Shown: positions 1-10,099 of the stretch, piece after piece
Numbering within the stretch: position 1 is the first letter of the stretch
Layout: the number at the start of each line of letters is the position of its first letter
NCBI GenBank assembly: GCA_030427865.1
Contig: JAUICK010000002.1
Location: 248,001-312,000, forward strand
DNA from: Bacteroidia bacterium
Lineage (GTDB): Bacteria > Bacteroidota > Bacteroidia > Flavobacteriales > Flavobacteriaceae
Direction: 5' to 3'
DNA length: 64,000 bases
Notes under the pieces: model-generated
Told to the model about the DNA's origin: nothing
What the model saw: the letters and a program-made list of their open reading frames with translations, nothing else
Databases searched by the model: none
Made by a program: the position numbers and the translations under genes

Positions 1-1
1 A

Positions 2-1005
2 GATGTTAGCGTAAGCACTAACGCCAATATTTTTGCAGATGGCATGTCATCAACTATTGGAGATTATAATAATGATGGTTGGTTTGATGTATATGTAACC
101 AATTCTCGCGCAGGAAATTTTCATTTAAAAAATAATGGAAATAATACATTTACAAGAGTAGAAGATGATATGGGAACTAAATTTTCTAATGTATCTTGGG
201 TGCCGTTTTTTTAGATGCTGATAACGATTCTTATCTAGATTTGTACGTTAGTGGTCAAGAAGATGGAACAGACAATTTATTACCGTCAGCATTTTATAAA
301 AATAATAATAATCTTAGTTTTTTTATTCCTAATGATATAGGGTTAGAAAATGATAAAAGAAGAAGTTTTGCAAATGCTATTGGAGATGTTAATAATGATG
401 GATTGCCAGAAATATTTGTTGTAAATGAGAATCAAAGTAACTTTCTTTGGAAAAACGAAACTACTACAACTAACAATTGGTTAAAAGTTAAATTAATAGG
501 AGTAGATAGTAATAAAGATGGTATTGGAAATAGAATAGAAGTTTTTGCTAATGGCAAAGCTCAATATAGATATACTCTCTGTGGAGAAGGTTATTTAGGA
601 CAAAACTCTTCTTACGAATTTTTTGGTTTAGCCAATGCAACTGCCATTGATTATGTTAAAGTTACTTGGAATAAATCTGGTAATGTCGAAATAATTCAAA
701 ATATTGATGTTAATAAATCGATTACAATTAAAGAAGGTAATGGTATTCTCTCAACTAAAAATGTGCCAATAACCAATATTAATGTTTATCCAAACCCTAA
801 CAATACCGGAAAGTATAAAGTTTTTTTTAACAACAACACTCACAAAGAGCTTTCTGTTTTCGATGTTTCTGGAAGAAATACTTTTAAGTTAAAAACATCG
901 CAAGAATCCATTCAATTAGATTTATCTTCCTTTTCCAAAGGAATCTATTTTTTAAAAGTTCATTCAGAAAATAAACTTAAAACCTTTAAATTAATTAAAA
1001 ATTAA
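2..1005 (+). pseudogene. FG-GAP/VCBS-repeat, ASPIC/UnbV-domain T9SS cargo protein; 5' end outside the window, frameshifted
   Basis: The reading frame from base 2 encodes calcium-loop repeats (DYNNDGWFD) and stops at about 212. The next frame, open from about 196, continues the same family with DADNDSYLD and DVNNDGLPE repeats. After these come an ASPIC/UnbV-like domain (roughly residues 95-180 of the downstream frame) and a C-terminal T9SS type A sorting domain (VYPNPN...GIYFLKV...LIKN). The junction lies at GGG (198-200). A fourth G would join the frames as SNVSWGAVFLDAD, so one base is missing from a G run. Proteins of this type are large secreted or surface proteins of Bacteroidota, and the N-terminus with its signal peptide lies upstream of the window. 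The gene is either a real pseudogene or carries a homopolymer sequencing error. Confidence 0.8.
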
Positions 1006-1097
1006 GTTTTATTTTTTAGCTAAAGTAATAGGATGATATTTATCATATTTAAATTATAGCTTTTTTCCGTACTTCGTTGTGATACAATACGTTCATT

Positions 1098-2984
1098 ATG
1101 GGATCACAATCAGTTTCTGCAATAAAAACCCAAAAAGATAGAAAAGATTTTGTACGTCATTTACTTAATGACATAGAAGCTTTTGAGTATATGATTCAAA
1201 ACAATTTGTTCGAATCCGGAATTCAAAGAGTAGGTGCAGAACAAGAAATTTGTATTGTAGACAAAGATTATAGACCCTCTACAAATGCTTTAGAAATTCT
1301 TGATAAAATTAATGACAATCATTATACAACCGAATTAGCACTTTTTAATTTAGAAATTAATTTAGACCCATACGAACTAAAAAATAAATGCTTTTCAGAT
1401 ATAGAAAAACAACTTACAACACTTTTAAATAAAGGGTATAAGGTTGCAGAAGCTACTGAGAATAATAAGGTAATATTATCAGGAATTTTACCAACACTCA
1501 GAAAAAAAGACTTAATTTTTAAAAACGTAACTCCTTTTAAGCGTTACAAAACATTAAATAATGTAATTAAAAAAATTAGAGGCGATGATTTTAAATTGCA
1601 TATTCAAGGTGTAGATGAATTGATTTTAAAGCACAAATCTATTCTTTTCGAAGCATGCAATACCAGCTTTCAGGTTCATTTGCAAATTAGCCCAGAAGAG
1701 GCCATAGATAAATACAATTGGTCGCAAGCTATTGCTGGTCCAATGTTATCTATAATGACCAATTCTCCTTTGCTTTTAGGAAGAGAACTTTGGAGCGAAA
1801 CAAGAATAGCTTTATTTCAGCAGAGTATAGATTTGCGTAATGTTTCTCATTTTTCAAGAGAACAAAAACCGCGAGTTTCTTTTGGTACAGATTGGGTAAA
1901 AGATTCTATTTTAGAATTATTTACGGATGATATTTCAAGATATCCGCCAATTGTATCTTCTAAGTTTAAAGAGAACTCTATAAAAGCTGTAAAAAATGGT
2001 AAAATGCCTAAATTAAAAGCATTAAATCTGCATAATGGAACTTTGTATAAATGGAATAGGCTATGTTATGGTGTACATCAAAATGTAGCACACTTACGTA
2101 TAGAAAACAGGTACATACCTTCTGGACCTAGTGTTAAAGACGAAATTGCAAATGCTTTGTTATGGGTTGGTGTAATGCAAGGCATGCCAAAACAATATGA
2201 AAAAATTTGGCGAAAAATGGCTTTTTATGATGCAAGAGGAAATTTTATAAATGCAGCAAGAACAGGCATTAACACTTATTTCTCTTGGTTTGGAAAAGGA
2301 ATTTCGGCTAAGAAATTACTAGAAAATATTTTAATTCCTATGGCAAAAGAAGGTTTATTAAAATCTAATGTAAATGAAGATGAAATAGATTATTACTTAA
2401 ATATTATCCAAAAAAGAATAGATAACAGTACAACAGGAAGTAAATGGCTAATTAGAAATAAACGAAAACTAAGAAACAAGGTGTCTAAATATGAATCGAA
2501 TGTAATTTTAACAGAACATATTTATAAGAATCAAAAGTTAAACCTACCAGTATCTGAGTGGGGCTATATCGATTTTCATGAAAATGATATTGAAAAAAAA
2601 TACGACAAGGTCTATAAAATTATGTCAACAAGTTTATTTGTTGTTCATGAAAACGATCTACTACAATTGGCAACTAAAATTATGGAATGGAAAGAAATTC
2701 ACCATATTCCGGTAGTAAATAAGCACAATAAAATTGTAGGTGTTATAGAAAAGCAACAATTAAATGATTTAGACTTTGCTTCAAAAAACATAAAAAATAA
2801 AGTTGCAAAAAACTTTATGACAACAAATTTTGATATTGTTACTCCAGAAACATCCTACAAAAAAGTAAAAGAATTAATAAAAACTACTAAAAATTCTTGT
2901 GTAATCGTGTTAAATGATGAAAAATTGGTGGGAATTTTTACCAAAAGTGATTTAGAAAGAATTGAAAAAATTAAAAACAGTTAA
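1098..2984 (+). CDS. Glutamate-cysteine ligase family 2-like protein with C-terminal CBS pair
   Basis: 628 residues. The N-terminal ~480 residues match the GCS2-type carboxylate-amine ligase fold: GAEQE at residues 46-50, then ELALFNLEINLDP, NTSFQVHLQI and GRELWSETR. These enzymes join an amino group to a glutamate-like carboxylate using ATP. The last ~120 residues form two CBS modules (IMSTSLFVVHENDLL and FMTTNFDIVTPETS), which usually bind adenine nucleotides and regulate activity. No signal peptide is seen, so it is probably cytoplasmic. The stop overlaps the start of the next gene by one base (TAATG), which implies translational coupling with the zinc hydrolase downstream. The fusion suggests a nucleotide-regulated peptide ligase; its substrate is unknown. 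Confidence 0.8.
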   Translation: MGSQSVSAIKTQKDRKDFVRHLLNDIEAFEYMIQNNLFESGIQRVGAEQEICIVDKDYRPSTNALEILDKINDNHYTTELALFNLEINLDPYELKNKCFSDIEKQLTTLLNKGYKVAEATENNKVILSGILPTLRKKDLIFKNVTPFKRYKTLNNVIKKIRGDDFKLHIQGVDELILKHKSILFEACNTSFQVHLQISPEEAIDKYNWSQAIAGPMLSIMTNSPLLLGRELWSETRIALFQQSIDLRNVSHFSREQKPRVSFGTDWVKDSILELFTDDISRYPPIVSSKFKENSIKAVKNGKMPKLKALNLHNGTLYKWNRLCYGVHQNVAHLRIENRYIPSGPSVKDEIANALLWVGVMQGMPKQYEKIWRKMAFYDARGNFINAARTGINTYFSWFGKGISAKKLLENILIPMAKEGLLKSNVNEDEIDYYLNIIQKRIDNSTTGSKWLIRNKRKLRNKVSKYESNVILTEHIYKNQKLNLPVSEWGYIDFHENDIEKKYDKVYKIMSTSLFVVHENDLLQLATKIMEWKEIHHIPVVNKHNKIVGVIEKQQLNDLDFASKNIKNKVAKNFMTTNFDIVTPETSYKKVKELIKTTKNSCVIVLNDEKLVGIFTKSDLERIEKIKNS

Positions 2985-4159
2985 TGATTAAACAAGTTGA
3001 AATTGAATCTTTTAGCGAAAAAATTTCTGTTCAAAGAATTTTAGGTAAAGTTGTTGGTGAGAAAAAGTCTCCTACCGTTATTGCAATTGGAGGTATGCAC
3101 GGAAACGAAAGGGCAGGAGTAAATGCATTATTAAAAGTTTTTAGAACAATTAAGAACGAAAACATTTCTTTTAAAGGAAATTTCTATGGTATTTCTGGAA
3201 ATATCAATGCCATTTCACAAAATATTCGATTTCAAAATGTAGATTTAAATAGAATTTGGACTAAAGAACAAGTTTTAAAACTGCATTTAGAAGATGATTT
3301 AGAAATAGAATTTAGAGAACAAAAAGAAATTTATCATTTTATAAGAGATATTTTAACTAAAGAAAAAGGCCCTTTTTATTTCTTAGATTTACACACAACT
3401 TCTGCAGATACACAACCATTTATAACTATTAGCGATTCGTTAAACAACAGAAAATTTTCTTCAAATTTTTCGATCCCAACTATTTTAGGAATCGAAGAGT
3501 ATTTAGATGGACCATTATTAACCTATATTAACGAATTTGGGCATGTTGCTTTGGGGTTTGAAGCTGGGCAACATAACAAAGAAGTTTCTGTAGATAATTG
3601 TGTTTCATTTCTTTGGCTGGCTTTAGTAGCCGCTAAATGCATTCGAAAAAAAGATGTTAAGAAGTATAAATTTTATGAACATTCTTTATCTATGTTTAAC
3701 GAAACTCAAGATTTTTATAAGATAGATTATAAGTATACCATAAAACCTTTCGAAGAATTTAAAATGGTAGAAGGCTTCAAGAATTTTCAAGAAATAGATG
3801 CAGATGAAGTGTTAGCTTTTTCTAATGGTAAAGAATTAATATCTAATTGTAATGGTAAAATATTTATGCCCTTGTATCAACAAAAAGGAGATGATGGGTA
3901 TTTTATTATTTCTAAAATTTCAAAATTTTGGTTAAATGCTTCAAGACTTTTAAGAAAAATGCACTTTCATCATATATTAAAACTTTTACCAGGTGTTAGT
4001 TACACAAAAAGAAAGCCACACACTTTAATAGTAAACCCAAAAACTGCAAAATTTTTAGCTACAGAAATTTTTCATTTATTTGGTTATCGAAAAAAAATAG
4101 TAAAAAAAGACAAACTGTATTTTATAAAAAGAGATCGAAAAGTTAGTGAGTTTCTTTAA
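2984..4159 (+). CDS. Succinylglutamate desuccinylase/aspartoacylase (AstE/AspA, M14-like) family protein
   Basis: 391 residues. Zinc-ligand motifs of the AstE/AspA branch of M14-like hydrolases are visible: GGMHGNE (His39, Glu42), VDLNRIW and LDLHTTS. The family removes an acyl group from an amino acid or cleaves a terminal peptide or isopeptide bond. There is no signal peptide, so it is probably cytoplasmic. It overlaps the ligase-like gene upstream by one base, and such pairing suggests the two enzymes make and break the same kind of bond; that is inference. The C-terminal ~120 residues, basic and rich in Lys and Phe, are longer than the minimal catalytic domain. The 3' end overlaps the convergent rmuC gene by 4 bp. 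Confidence 0.82.
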   Translation: MIKQVEIESFSEKISVQRILGKVVGEKKSPTVIAIGGMHGNERAGVNALLKVFRTIKNENISFKGNFYGISGNINAISQNIRFQNVDLNRIWTKEQVLKLHLEDDLEIEFREQKEIYHFIRDILTKEKGPFYFLDLHTTSADTQPFITISDSLNNRKFSSNFSIPTILGIEEYLDGPLLTYINEFGHVALGFEAGQHNKEVSVDNCVSFLWLALVAAKCIRKKDVKKYKFYEHSLSMFNETQDFYKIDYKYTIKPFEEFKMVEGFKNFQEIDADEVLAFSNGKELISNCNGKIFMPLYQQKGDDGYFIISKISKFWLNASRLLRKMHFHHILKLLPGVSYTKRKPHTLIVNPKTAKFLATEIFHLFGYRKKIVKKDKLYFIKRDRKVSEFL

Positions 4160-5481
4160 TCTTCTTGAGTTGCTCTGTCAATAATATTTTCGGGTAGTGC
4201 TTTTTTAGCTTTAGCTCCCATTTTCTTTAATTTTTCAACGCTTGTAATTAAGTTTCCTCTACCTTCAAAAAGTTTGTTCATAGCAGAATTATAGTCGGCC
4301 TTAGAAGCATCTATTTTTTTGCCAACACCAATTAAATCTTTTAGCAAGCCATCAAATTTATCATATAAGGCACCAGCTTGTCGTGCAATTTCTAAAGCAT
4401 TACGTTGCTGTTTTTCATTGTTCCACATGGTATCTATAGTTCTTAAAGTAGCCAAAAGAGTAGAAGGAGTAACAATTACAATATTTTTTTCGAAAGCTTT
4501 GTTATACAGATGATTATCCGTATTTAAAGCCACTGCAAAAGCGGGTTCTATTGGAATAAAAAGTAGTACAAAATCTGGCGATTCTATTTTATAAATATCT
4601 TCGTATTTTTTTTCTGACAATTGCTCTACATGACGTTTTAAAGAATTTAGATGCTCTTTTAAAAATTGTGCTTTTAAAACTTCATCTTCTTCATTAACAA
4701 ACTGCTCATAAGCAACTAAAGAAACTTTAGCATCTACAATTATTTTTTTGTTGTCTGGTAAATGAATTACTACATCTGGCATTACTCTTTTACCATCTTC
4801 ATTGGTAAAGCTTTGCTGCACATAATACTCTCTATCTTTCTCTAAACCAGATTTTTCTAAAACACGTTCTAATACCAATTCCCCCCAATTACCTTGCATT
4901 TTATTGTCTCCTTTTAAAGCTTTGGTAAGGTTTAAAGTTTCTTTACTCATTTGTTGATTAAGTTCTTTTAATCCTAAAATTTGTTGACGTAAAGCGGCAT
5001 GATAATCGATACTTTCTTTGTGAGTTTTATCTACTTTATCTTCAAAAACCTTTATTTTTTCTTGCAGCGGGTTTAATATTGTTTTTAAGTTTTCTTTATT
5101 TTGTTCTGTAAATTTGGTCGATTTTTCATCTAAAATTTTATTTGCTAAGTTTTCAAATTCTTTGGTAAACTTGTCTTGTAATTTTTCTACTTCTTCTTTA
5201 TTTTCATTTAACTTTTGATGTAAATTTCTTAATTCAGACTCTTGTCTTGTATTTTGTGTAATTAATTGCTCTTTTTCTTGTTGATTAAATTTCAGCTCTT
5301 TTTGCAATTCAATATAATTATTATTAACAATTTCTTTAGATTGTTGTAATAAAGAAGCACGTTCTTCTAAAGTTGCTTTTTCTTTTTCTAAAGAAAGTTT
5401 TGTTAGTAATTTGCCTATATAGAAACCAATAGCCGCAAAAACGAGAGCAATACTAAAGTATGTAATCAATTCTGTCATCAT
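4156..5481 (-). CDS. rmuC: DNA recombination protein RmuC
   Basis: 441 residues. An N-terminal membrane segment (about residues 6-24) is followed by a long Lys/Glu-rich coiled coil (about 25-130) and the conserved RmuC domain. Visible family blocks are MQGNWGELVLERVLEKSGL, REYYVQQSF, PDVVIHLPDNKKIIVDAKVSL and ALRTIDTMWNNEKQQRNA-like sequence. In E. coli RmuC limits recombination at inverted repeats; the domain is related to restriction-type nucleases, and VDAKVS fits the conserved D-x-K region. It is transcribed alone and its tail overlaps the preceding plus-strand gene by 4 bp. Confidence 0.93.
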   Translation of the reverse strand: MMTELITYFSIALVFAAIGFYIGKLLTKLSLEKEKATLEERASLLQQSKEIVNNNYIELQKELKFNQQEKEQLITQNTRQESELRNLHQKLNENKEEVEKLQDKFTKEFENLANKILDEKSTKFTEQNKENLKTILNPLQEKIKVFEDKVDKTHKESIDYHAALRQQILGLKELNQQMSKETLNLTKALKGDNKMQGNWGELVLERVLEKSGLEKDREYYVQQSFTNEDGKRVMPDVVIHLPDNKKIIVDAKVSLVAYEQFVNEEDEVLKAQFLKEHLNSLKRHVEQLSEKKYEDIYKIESPDFVLLFIPIEPAFAVALNTDNHLYNKAFEKNIVIVTPSTLLATLRTIDTMWNNEKQQRNALEIARQAGALYDKFDGLLKDLIGVGKKIDASKADYNSAMNKLFEGRGNLITSVEKLKKMGAKAKKALPENIIDRATQED

Positions 5482-5569
5482 GTCAATTTAAGTGCTTAAA
5501 TTTATCACTTTAAAATACAACATGAAACCATATTTCATGGATTTTGTAAACAATTACAAACATTTAATA

Positions 5570-6109
5570 ATGAAAAGTATTTCAAGATTTATATTATTTA
5601 CCATTTTAGGGTGGAAGGTTGAAAACGATTTTCCAAAAGAACCTAAGAAATATGTTGTAATTGCAGCACCTCATACAAGTTGGGTAGATTTTCCTATTGC
5701 AATTTTAACACGAATGAGTTTAGGTACAATGATTCATTTTATTGGAAAAGACTCATTATTTAAACCTCCTTTTGGTTTTTTGTTTAGGGCTTTAGGAGGA
5801 ACTCCTGTAGATAGATCTAAAAGCAATAATTTAGTAGAAGCAGTGGTTCAGATTTTTAATGCAAAAGATGAATTTCGTTTAGGGTTATCGCCAGAAGGTA
5901 CAAGAAAAAAGGTAAAAAAATGGAAAACAGGTTTCTATTATATAGCAAAAGGCGCTAATGTACCTATTGTAATGGCTACTTTAGATTTTGAAAATAAAAA
6001 AGTAAAAATTTCTGAACCTTATTACCCAACTACCAATAAAGACAAGGATTTTGAGGTGTTCTACGATTTTTTTAAAGGAGTGAAAGGAAAAAATCCTGAA
6101 TTATTTTAA
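5570..6109 (+). CDS. 1-acyl-sn-glycerol-3-phosphate acyltransferase family protein (PlsC-like)
   Basis: About 179 residues from the ATG at 5570 (MKSISRFILF). An in-frame upstream start at 5492 would add 26 poorly conserved residues, so I prefer 5570. The HX4D acyltransferase motif is present (APHTSWVDF), followed by a substrate-binding block (GGTPVDRS) and the SPEGTRKK block (family motif FPEGTR). It probably moves an acyl chain onto a lysophospholipid or related glycerol lipid at the inner membrane. It is shorter than classical PlsC (~240 residues), as is common for this Bacteroidota subgroup. A hairpin terminator follows. Confidence 0.85.
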   Translation: MKSISRFILFTILGWKVENDFPKEPKKYVVIAAPHTSWVDFPIAILTRMSLGTMIHFIGKDSLFKPPFGFLFRALGGTPVDRSKSNNLVEAVVQIFNAKDEFRLGLSPEGTRKKVKKWKTGFYYIAKGANVPIVMATLDFENKKVKISEPYYPTTNKDKDFEVFYDFFKGVKGKNPELF

Positions 6110-6229
6110 TATTTTATAGTAATAATAAAATAAAATTTATTACGTTTGTACTGTAGACAAAATTTCTTAATAGAGATTAGGGGCTTTATTATTAATGAGT
6201 TTACTATAATAGCATAAGCTATGATAAAT

Positions 6230-6258
6230 AAGTCTTCAGGTCTCTGAAGACTTTTTTT
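6230..6258 (+). terminator. Rho-independent terminator after the acyltransferase gene
   Basis: A perfect stem AGTCTTCAG / CTGAAGACT with a 4-base loop is followed by seven T residues. It lies ~120 bp downstream of the acyltransferase stop, and its T run overlaps the stop codon of the convergent pepT gene. Confidence 0.85.
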
Positions 6259-7498
6259 ATGCATAATTTTTAGCAACTTTTTCAGCGATACCTACAATTA
6301 CTTCTGTTGCTTTTATCATAGATTCTACAGGAACATATTCATAACGTCCATGAAAATTATGTCCGCCAGCAAAAATATTAGGGCAAGGTAATCCTTTGTA
6401 AGACAACTGAGATCCATCTGTTCCTCCACGAATTGCTTTAATTAAGGGTATAATACCTTTTTCTTTCATTACTTCTTCTGCAATAGTAATAATATGCATA
6501 ACAGGAATTATTTTTTCTTTCATATTAAAATATTGATTTTTAATTTCAACATGAATCAATTCTTGACCATAACGTTTATTAAAGTCGAAAGCAATTTTTT
6601 GCATTAAATACTTGCGTTTTTCAAACAAATCTAAGTCGTGATCTCTAATAATATATTCTAAAACGGTTTGCTCTACATTGCCAGACATATCGTGTAAATG
6701 GAAAAAACCTTCGTAACCTGCTGTTTTTTCAGGGGTTTCTTCTGATGGGAGAGAAGCAACAAACTCATTAGCAATAAGTATTGAATTAATCATTTTACCC
6801 TTAGCGTAACCAGGATGTACAATTTTACCTGTAATTGTAACTTTAGCGCTCGCTGCATTAAAATTTTCGAATTCTAATTCACCTATTTGACTTCCATCCA
6901 TAGTGTAAGCCCATTCTGCACCAAACTTTTCAACATCAAATAAGTGTGCGCCTTTACCAACTTCTTCATCAGGTGTAAAACAAATTCTTATTTTACCATG
7001 CTTAATTTCTGGATGATTGATTAAGTATTCCATGGCAGTTACAATTTCTGTAACTCCAGCTTTGTCATCTGCTCCTAAAAGTGTTGTGCCATCAGTGGTT
7101 ATTAAAGTTTGCCCTTTGTATTGTAATAAATCTTCAAAATAATTGGGCGATAGAATAATTTTCTTTTCTTCGTTTAAAATAATATCATTGCCTTGGTAGT
7201 TTTCAACAATTTGAGGTTTAACGTCTTTTCCTGTAAAATCTGGGCTGGTATCTATATGTGCTATAAAACCAATAGTTGGCACTTCGTAATCTAAATTACT
7301 TGGCAAAGTTGCCATGATATAACAATTTTCATCTAAATTAACTTCTTGCATTCCTATTGCTTTCAATTCATGTACTAAAACTTTAGCTAAATTCCATTGT
7401 TTTTCTGTGCTTGGAAAAGCAGGATTGTTAGGATCAGATTCAGTATCTATTTGAATATACTTTATAAATCGGTTGGTAATGTGTTGTTTATCTATCAT
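6257..7498 (-). CDS. pepT: Peptidase T (tripeptide aminopeptidase)
   Basis: 413 residues, the usual PepT length. M20-type metal ligands and catalytic residues are visible: [10 protein letters not shown] (His81, Asp83), [34 protein letters not shown] and, near the end, the metal His in [11 protein letters not shown]. PepT removes the N-terminal residue of tripeptides in the cytoplasm. It is last in a three-gene minus-strand run, one base after a small lipoprotein gene, which itself overlaps a BNR-repeat lipoprotein gene. That arrangement suggests one transcript, although the lipoproteins have no obvious link to peptide use. Confidence 0.95.
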   Translation of the reverse strand: MIDKQHITNRFIKYIQIDTESDPNNPAFPSTEKQWNLAKVLVHELKAIGMQEVNLDENCYIMATLPSNLDYEVPTIGFIAHIDTSPDFTGKDVKPQIVENYQGNDIILNEEKKIILSPNYFEDLLQYKGQTLITTDGTTLLGADDKAGVTEIVTAMEYLINHPEIKHGKIRICFTPDEEVGKGAHLFDVEKFGAEWAYTMDGSQIGELEFENFNAASAKVTITGKIVHPGYAKGKMINSILIANEFVASLPSEETPEKTAGYEGFFHLHDMSGNVEQTVLEYIIRDHDLDLFEKRKYLMQKIAFDFNKRYGQELIHVEIKNQYFNMKEKIIPVMHIITIAEEVMKEKGIIPLIKAIRGGTDGSQLSYKGLPCPNIFAGGHNFHGRYEYVPVESMIKATEVIVGIAEKVAKNYA

Positions 7499-7499
7499 T

Positions 7500-8054
7500 T
7501 TAGTTGATAACTTTTATTTTTTCTATTAAAAATATTGCTTTGCAAAGTCTACTTTCTACTAAAGAATCTCCATAAACTTCTGCTTTTACTAAAATAAAAT
7601 GTTCTTTATTTACTTTAATATATGCTTGCAAATTTTGATATAGGAAAGATGATTTTTTTCCTTTTGAAACTACAATATATGCAGGTTTATTTAAAATGGT
7701 TAATTCTTTAGACCTTTTTTGAATCAAGTTTTTGTTTAAATTTTCTTGTTCAATTTTTAGTTTAAATAAATCATTAAAGTCAATGTTATTTTTAATGTAA
7801 CTTACATCCATTAAAAAAGTTTCTGTTAACTGTTTTGTAGTGTCTGCAGAAAAAATAGAAGATTGTAAATTGTCTTGGTATAAATTTGTTTTCCAATGTT
7901 TAGGAATTGTTACAGAAAAGGTTTTTTTAACATCTTTTACAACTTCTAAATTATTAAAATTAGTTGATTTGCATCTAAATTCCTTACTCAATTCAGAGGG
8001 TTTAGAACAAGAAAGCATGCCTAATAAACAAGCAAAAAAACACTTTTTTATCAT
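7500..8054 (-). CDS. Small lipoprotein of unknown function
   Basis: 184 residues. The N-terminus ([20 protein letters not shown]) is a lipoprotein signal with the lipobox cysteine at about residue 16. The rest is a single domain beginning [15 protein letters not shown], whose pattern of a strand followed by a PxxW turn resembles PsbP/DUF1795-like folds; this is only a resemblance. It overlaps the upstream BNR-repeat lipoprotein by one base and precedes pepT by one base, so it is co-transcribed. I do not recognise a specific family. Confidence 0.75.
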   Translation of the reverse strand: MIKKCFFACLLGMLSCSKPSELSKEFRCKSTNFNNLEVVKDVKKTFSVTIPKHWKTNLYQDNLQSSIFSADTTKQLTETFLMDVSYIKNNIDFNDLFKLKIEQENLNKNLIQKRSKELTILNKPAYIVVSKGKKSSFLYQNLQAYIKVNKEHFILVKAEVYGDSLVESRLCKAIFLIEKIKVIN

Positions 8055-9097
8055 TATTGTAAAACTAATTTTCCAATTTTTCTATTTCCACTTAACCATG
8101 CCGTATTTCTATTTACAAATTGTATGGTATAATAACTATCGTTAGCAACTTGTTTCCAGGTTATTCCACCATCATTAGAAAAAGAAATACCCGTTTTCCC
8201 CACAGCAAAAGCTTCTTTCCCATTGGTTTTTGGAACATATTGTACACAACTTTTGTAGTTCGGATTTTTACCATCTGCAACTAACATCCATGTTTTTCCA
8301 CCATCTTTGGTAATGGCTTTATTTGCAATATTGGCTTTAGGGTTAGAATAATCACCACCAATTACAATTCCATTATTTTCATCAGCAAAATCGATAGAAT
8401 AAATTCCTTGGGAGCCATTTCCTTGTATAATTGGTGTATCAAAAATCTTCCAAGTATTTCCGTAATCTGTAGACTTTAAAATGCGTGCTTTTTTTCCTCC
8501 AGAAGCAATCCATACTGTGCTTCCAAAGGTTTTAATGTTGGTGTTACTTGCTGCAAAAAACGCTTCTCCTTCTTCTATTTTTGGCAAATTAGCGCAAGAA
8601 AGTTTGTTCCATGTTTTTCCACCATCATCAGTTAAAAGAATAGATGCACAATTTTCTGTTGGATCTCCCACTGCTATTCCATGTAGGTTATCATCAAAGA
8701 ATTTCATTGAGTCATAGAATATTTTTTTGTGTTTTTCTATGTATATTAAATCAGATTCTCCATTAGAAACTCTAAATAACAAAGCAGGATTACCAATTGT
8801 TAAGGCAAAAATAGCGTTTCCGTTAGAAGCGATACTTCTAAAATTAGGAACTATAGAGTCTTGATATTTAAGGTAATAGATTGGTTTTGATTTTTTTTGA
8901 TCCTCGAAAAGACCAATTTCTCCATTTGAAGCTGCGTAAATAACTTTATTTTCATTTACTACTTGAATGGCTCTAATACTCATACTATCCATTTTAAACT
9001 CTTGAATAGTAATTTTATCTATACTTCTTGGTTGATAATTCTCTTTACAAGAAATAAAAAAAAGGAAAGCAAAAATAAATACAGTTATTCTTTTCAT
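8054..9097 (-). CDS. BNR/YCF48-like repeat lipoprotein (beta-propeller)
   Basis: 347 residues. A lipoprotein signal (MKRITVFIFAFLFFISCKEN) precedes a seven-bladed-type propeller. Asp-box motifs recur: TDDGGKTWNKL, STDYGNTWKIF, TKDGGKTWMLV, SNDGGITWKQV. Such proteins are often labelled 'oxidoreductase' in flavobacterial annotations, but no redox motif is visible. They resemble the YCF48/HCF136 assembly-factor propeller. It is probably anchored in the outer or inner membrane facing the periplasm. It is the first gene of the run ending in pepT. Confidence 0.85.
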   Translation of the reverse strand: MKRITVFIFAFLFFISCKENYQPRSIDKITIQEFKMDSMSIRAIQVVNENKVIYAASNGEIGLFEDQKKSKPIYYLKYQDSIVPNFRSIASNGNAIFALTIGNPALLFRVSNGESDLIYIEKHKKIFYDSMKFFDDNLHGIAVGDPTENCASILLTDDGGKTWNKLSCANLPKIEEGEAFFAASNTNIKTFGSTVWIASGGKKARILKSTDYGNTWKIFDTPIIQGNGSQGIYSIDFADENNGIVIGGDYSNPKANIANKAITKDGGKTWMLVADGKNPNYKSCVQYVPKTNGKEAFAVGKTGISFSNDGGITWKQVANDSYYTIQFVNRNTAWLSGNRKIGKLVLQ

Positions 9098-9144
9098 TTT
9101 TGATATTTTTATACGACTAAAATAAACAAATCATTTTGTAGATA

Positions 9145-10098
9145 ATGAAAAAAGCATTGGTAATTTCTGGAGGAGGAAGTAAAGGAGCATTTGCAGGTGG
9201 TGTTGCACAATACTTAATGAAAAAAGAACATAAAGAATACGATTTATTTTTAGGTACTTCTACAGGAAGCTTAATGGTTTCTCATTTGGCATTAGACATG
9301 TTAGATGAGTTAAAAGAACTCTATACAAACGTAAATCAGAAAACAATTTTTAGTAATAATCCTTTTAAAATTAAAAGGGTGGCTGGAGAAAAAGTGGTAA
9401 GTATTCGGCATTTAAATACTTTCTGGAATTTTTTAAATGGTAGAAAAACATTTGGAGAAAGTAAAAACTTACGAAGCTTAATACAAAAAAATATTACCAG
9501 AGAAATGTACGAGAATATTTGTACAAACAATAAAGAGGTAGTAGTAACTGTATCTAATTTAACAGCAAATCAAATAGAGTATAAATCTAATAAAGATTGT
9601 TCTTACGAAGATTTTTGTGATTGGATTTGGGGTTCTTGCAACTACGTTCCGTTTATGAGTTTGTTAGAAAAAAATCATTGTCAGTATGCAGATGGTGGTT
9701 TTGGGTCTTTGGTACCAATAAGAGAAGCTATATTAAGAGGAGCTACAGAAATAGATGCTATTATTTTAGAAACAGAAGTTACTCAGTTTAATAGACTTCC
9801 AGCAAAAAATCCGTTTTCGCTGTTGTTTGATGTATTTGACTTTATGTTAACTCACGTAGAAAGACATAATATAACTATTGGTAAATTGGCTGCAAATAAT
9901 AAAGATATTCAACTAAATTTATATTATACACCAACCGTTTTAACAACAAATTCTTTAGTTTTTGACGAAAAAATGATGCGTAAATGGTGGAAATCTGGTT
10001 ATAAATATGCAAAATCGAAACGTGAAGAACTTATGAGCGAATTTAGACCAGATGTTTTAACTGATAAGGAAATTGAAGAAGGTTTAGAAAATTATTAA
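9145..10098 (+). CDS. Patatin-like phospholipase family protein
   Basis: 317 residues. The patatin catalytic signatures are complete: the oxyanion loop GGGSKGAFAGG (about 9-19), the nucleophile elbow GTSTGS (Ser at about 42), and the dyad Asp in DGGFGS (about 188). The family hydrolyses acyl esters of phospholipids or other lipids. There is no signal peptide or membrane segment, so it is probably cytoplasmic or peripheral on the inner membrane. It is followed one base later by a DUF72 gene, suggesting a two-gene operon divergent from the lipoprotein-pepT run. Confidence 0.92.
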   Translation: MKKALVISGGGSKGAFAGGVAQYLMKKEHKEYDLFLGTSTGSLMVSHLALDMLDELKELYTNVNQKTIFSNNPFKIKRVAGEKVVSIRHLNTFWNFLNGRKTFGESKNLRSLIQKNITREMYENICTNNKEVVVTVSNLTANQIEYKSNKDCSYEDFCDWIWGSCNYVPFMSLLEKNHCQYADGGFGSLVPIREAILRGATEIDAIILETEVTQFNRLPAKNPFSLLFDVFDFMLTHVERHNITIGKLAANNKDIQLNLYYTPTVLTTNSLVFDEKMMRKWWKSGYKYAKSKREELMSEFRPDVLTDKEIEEGLENY

Positions 10099-10099
10099 A

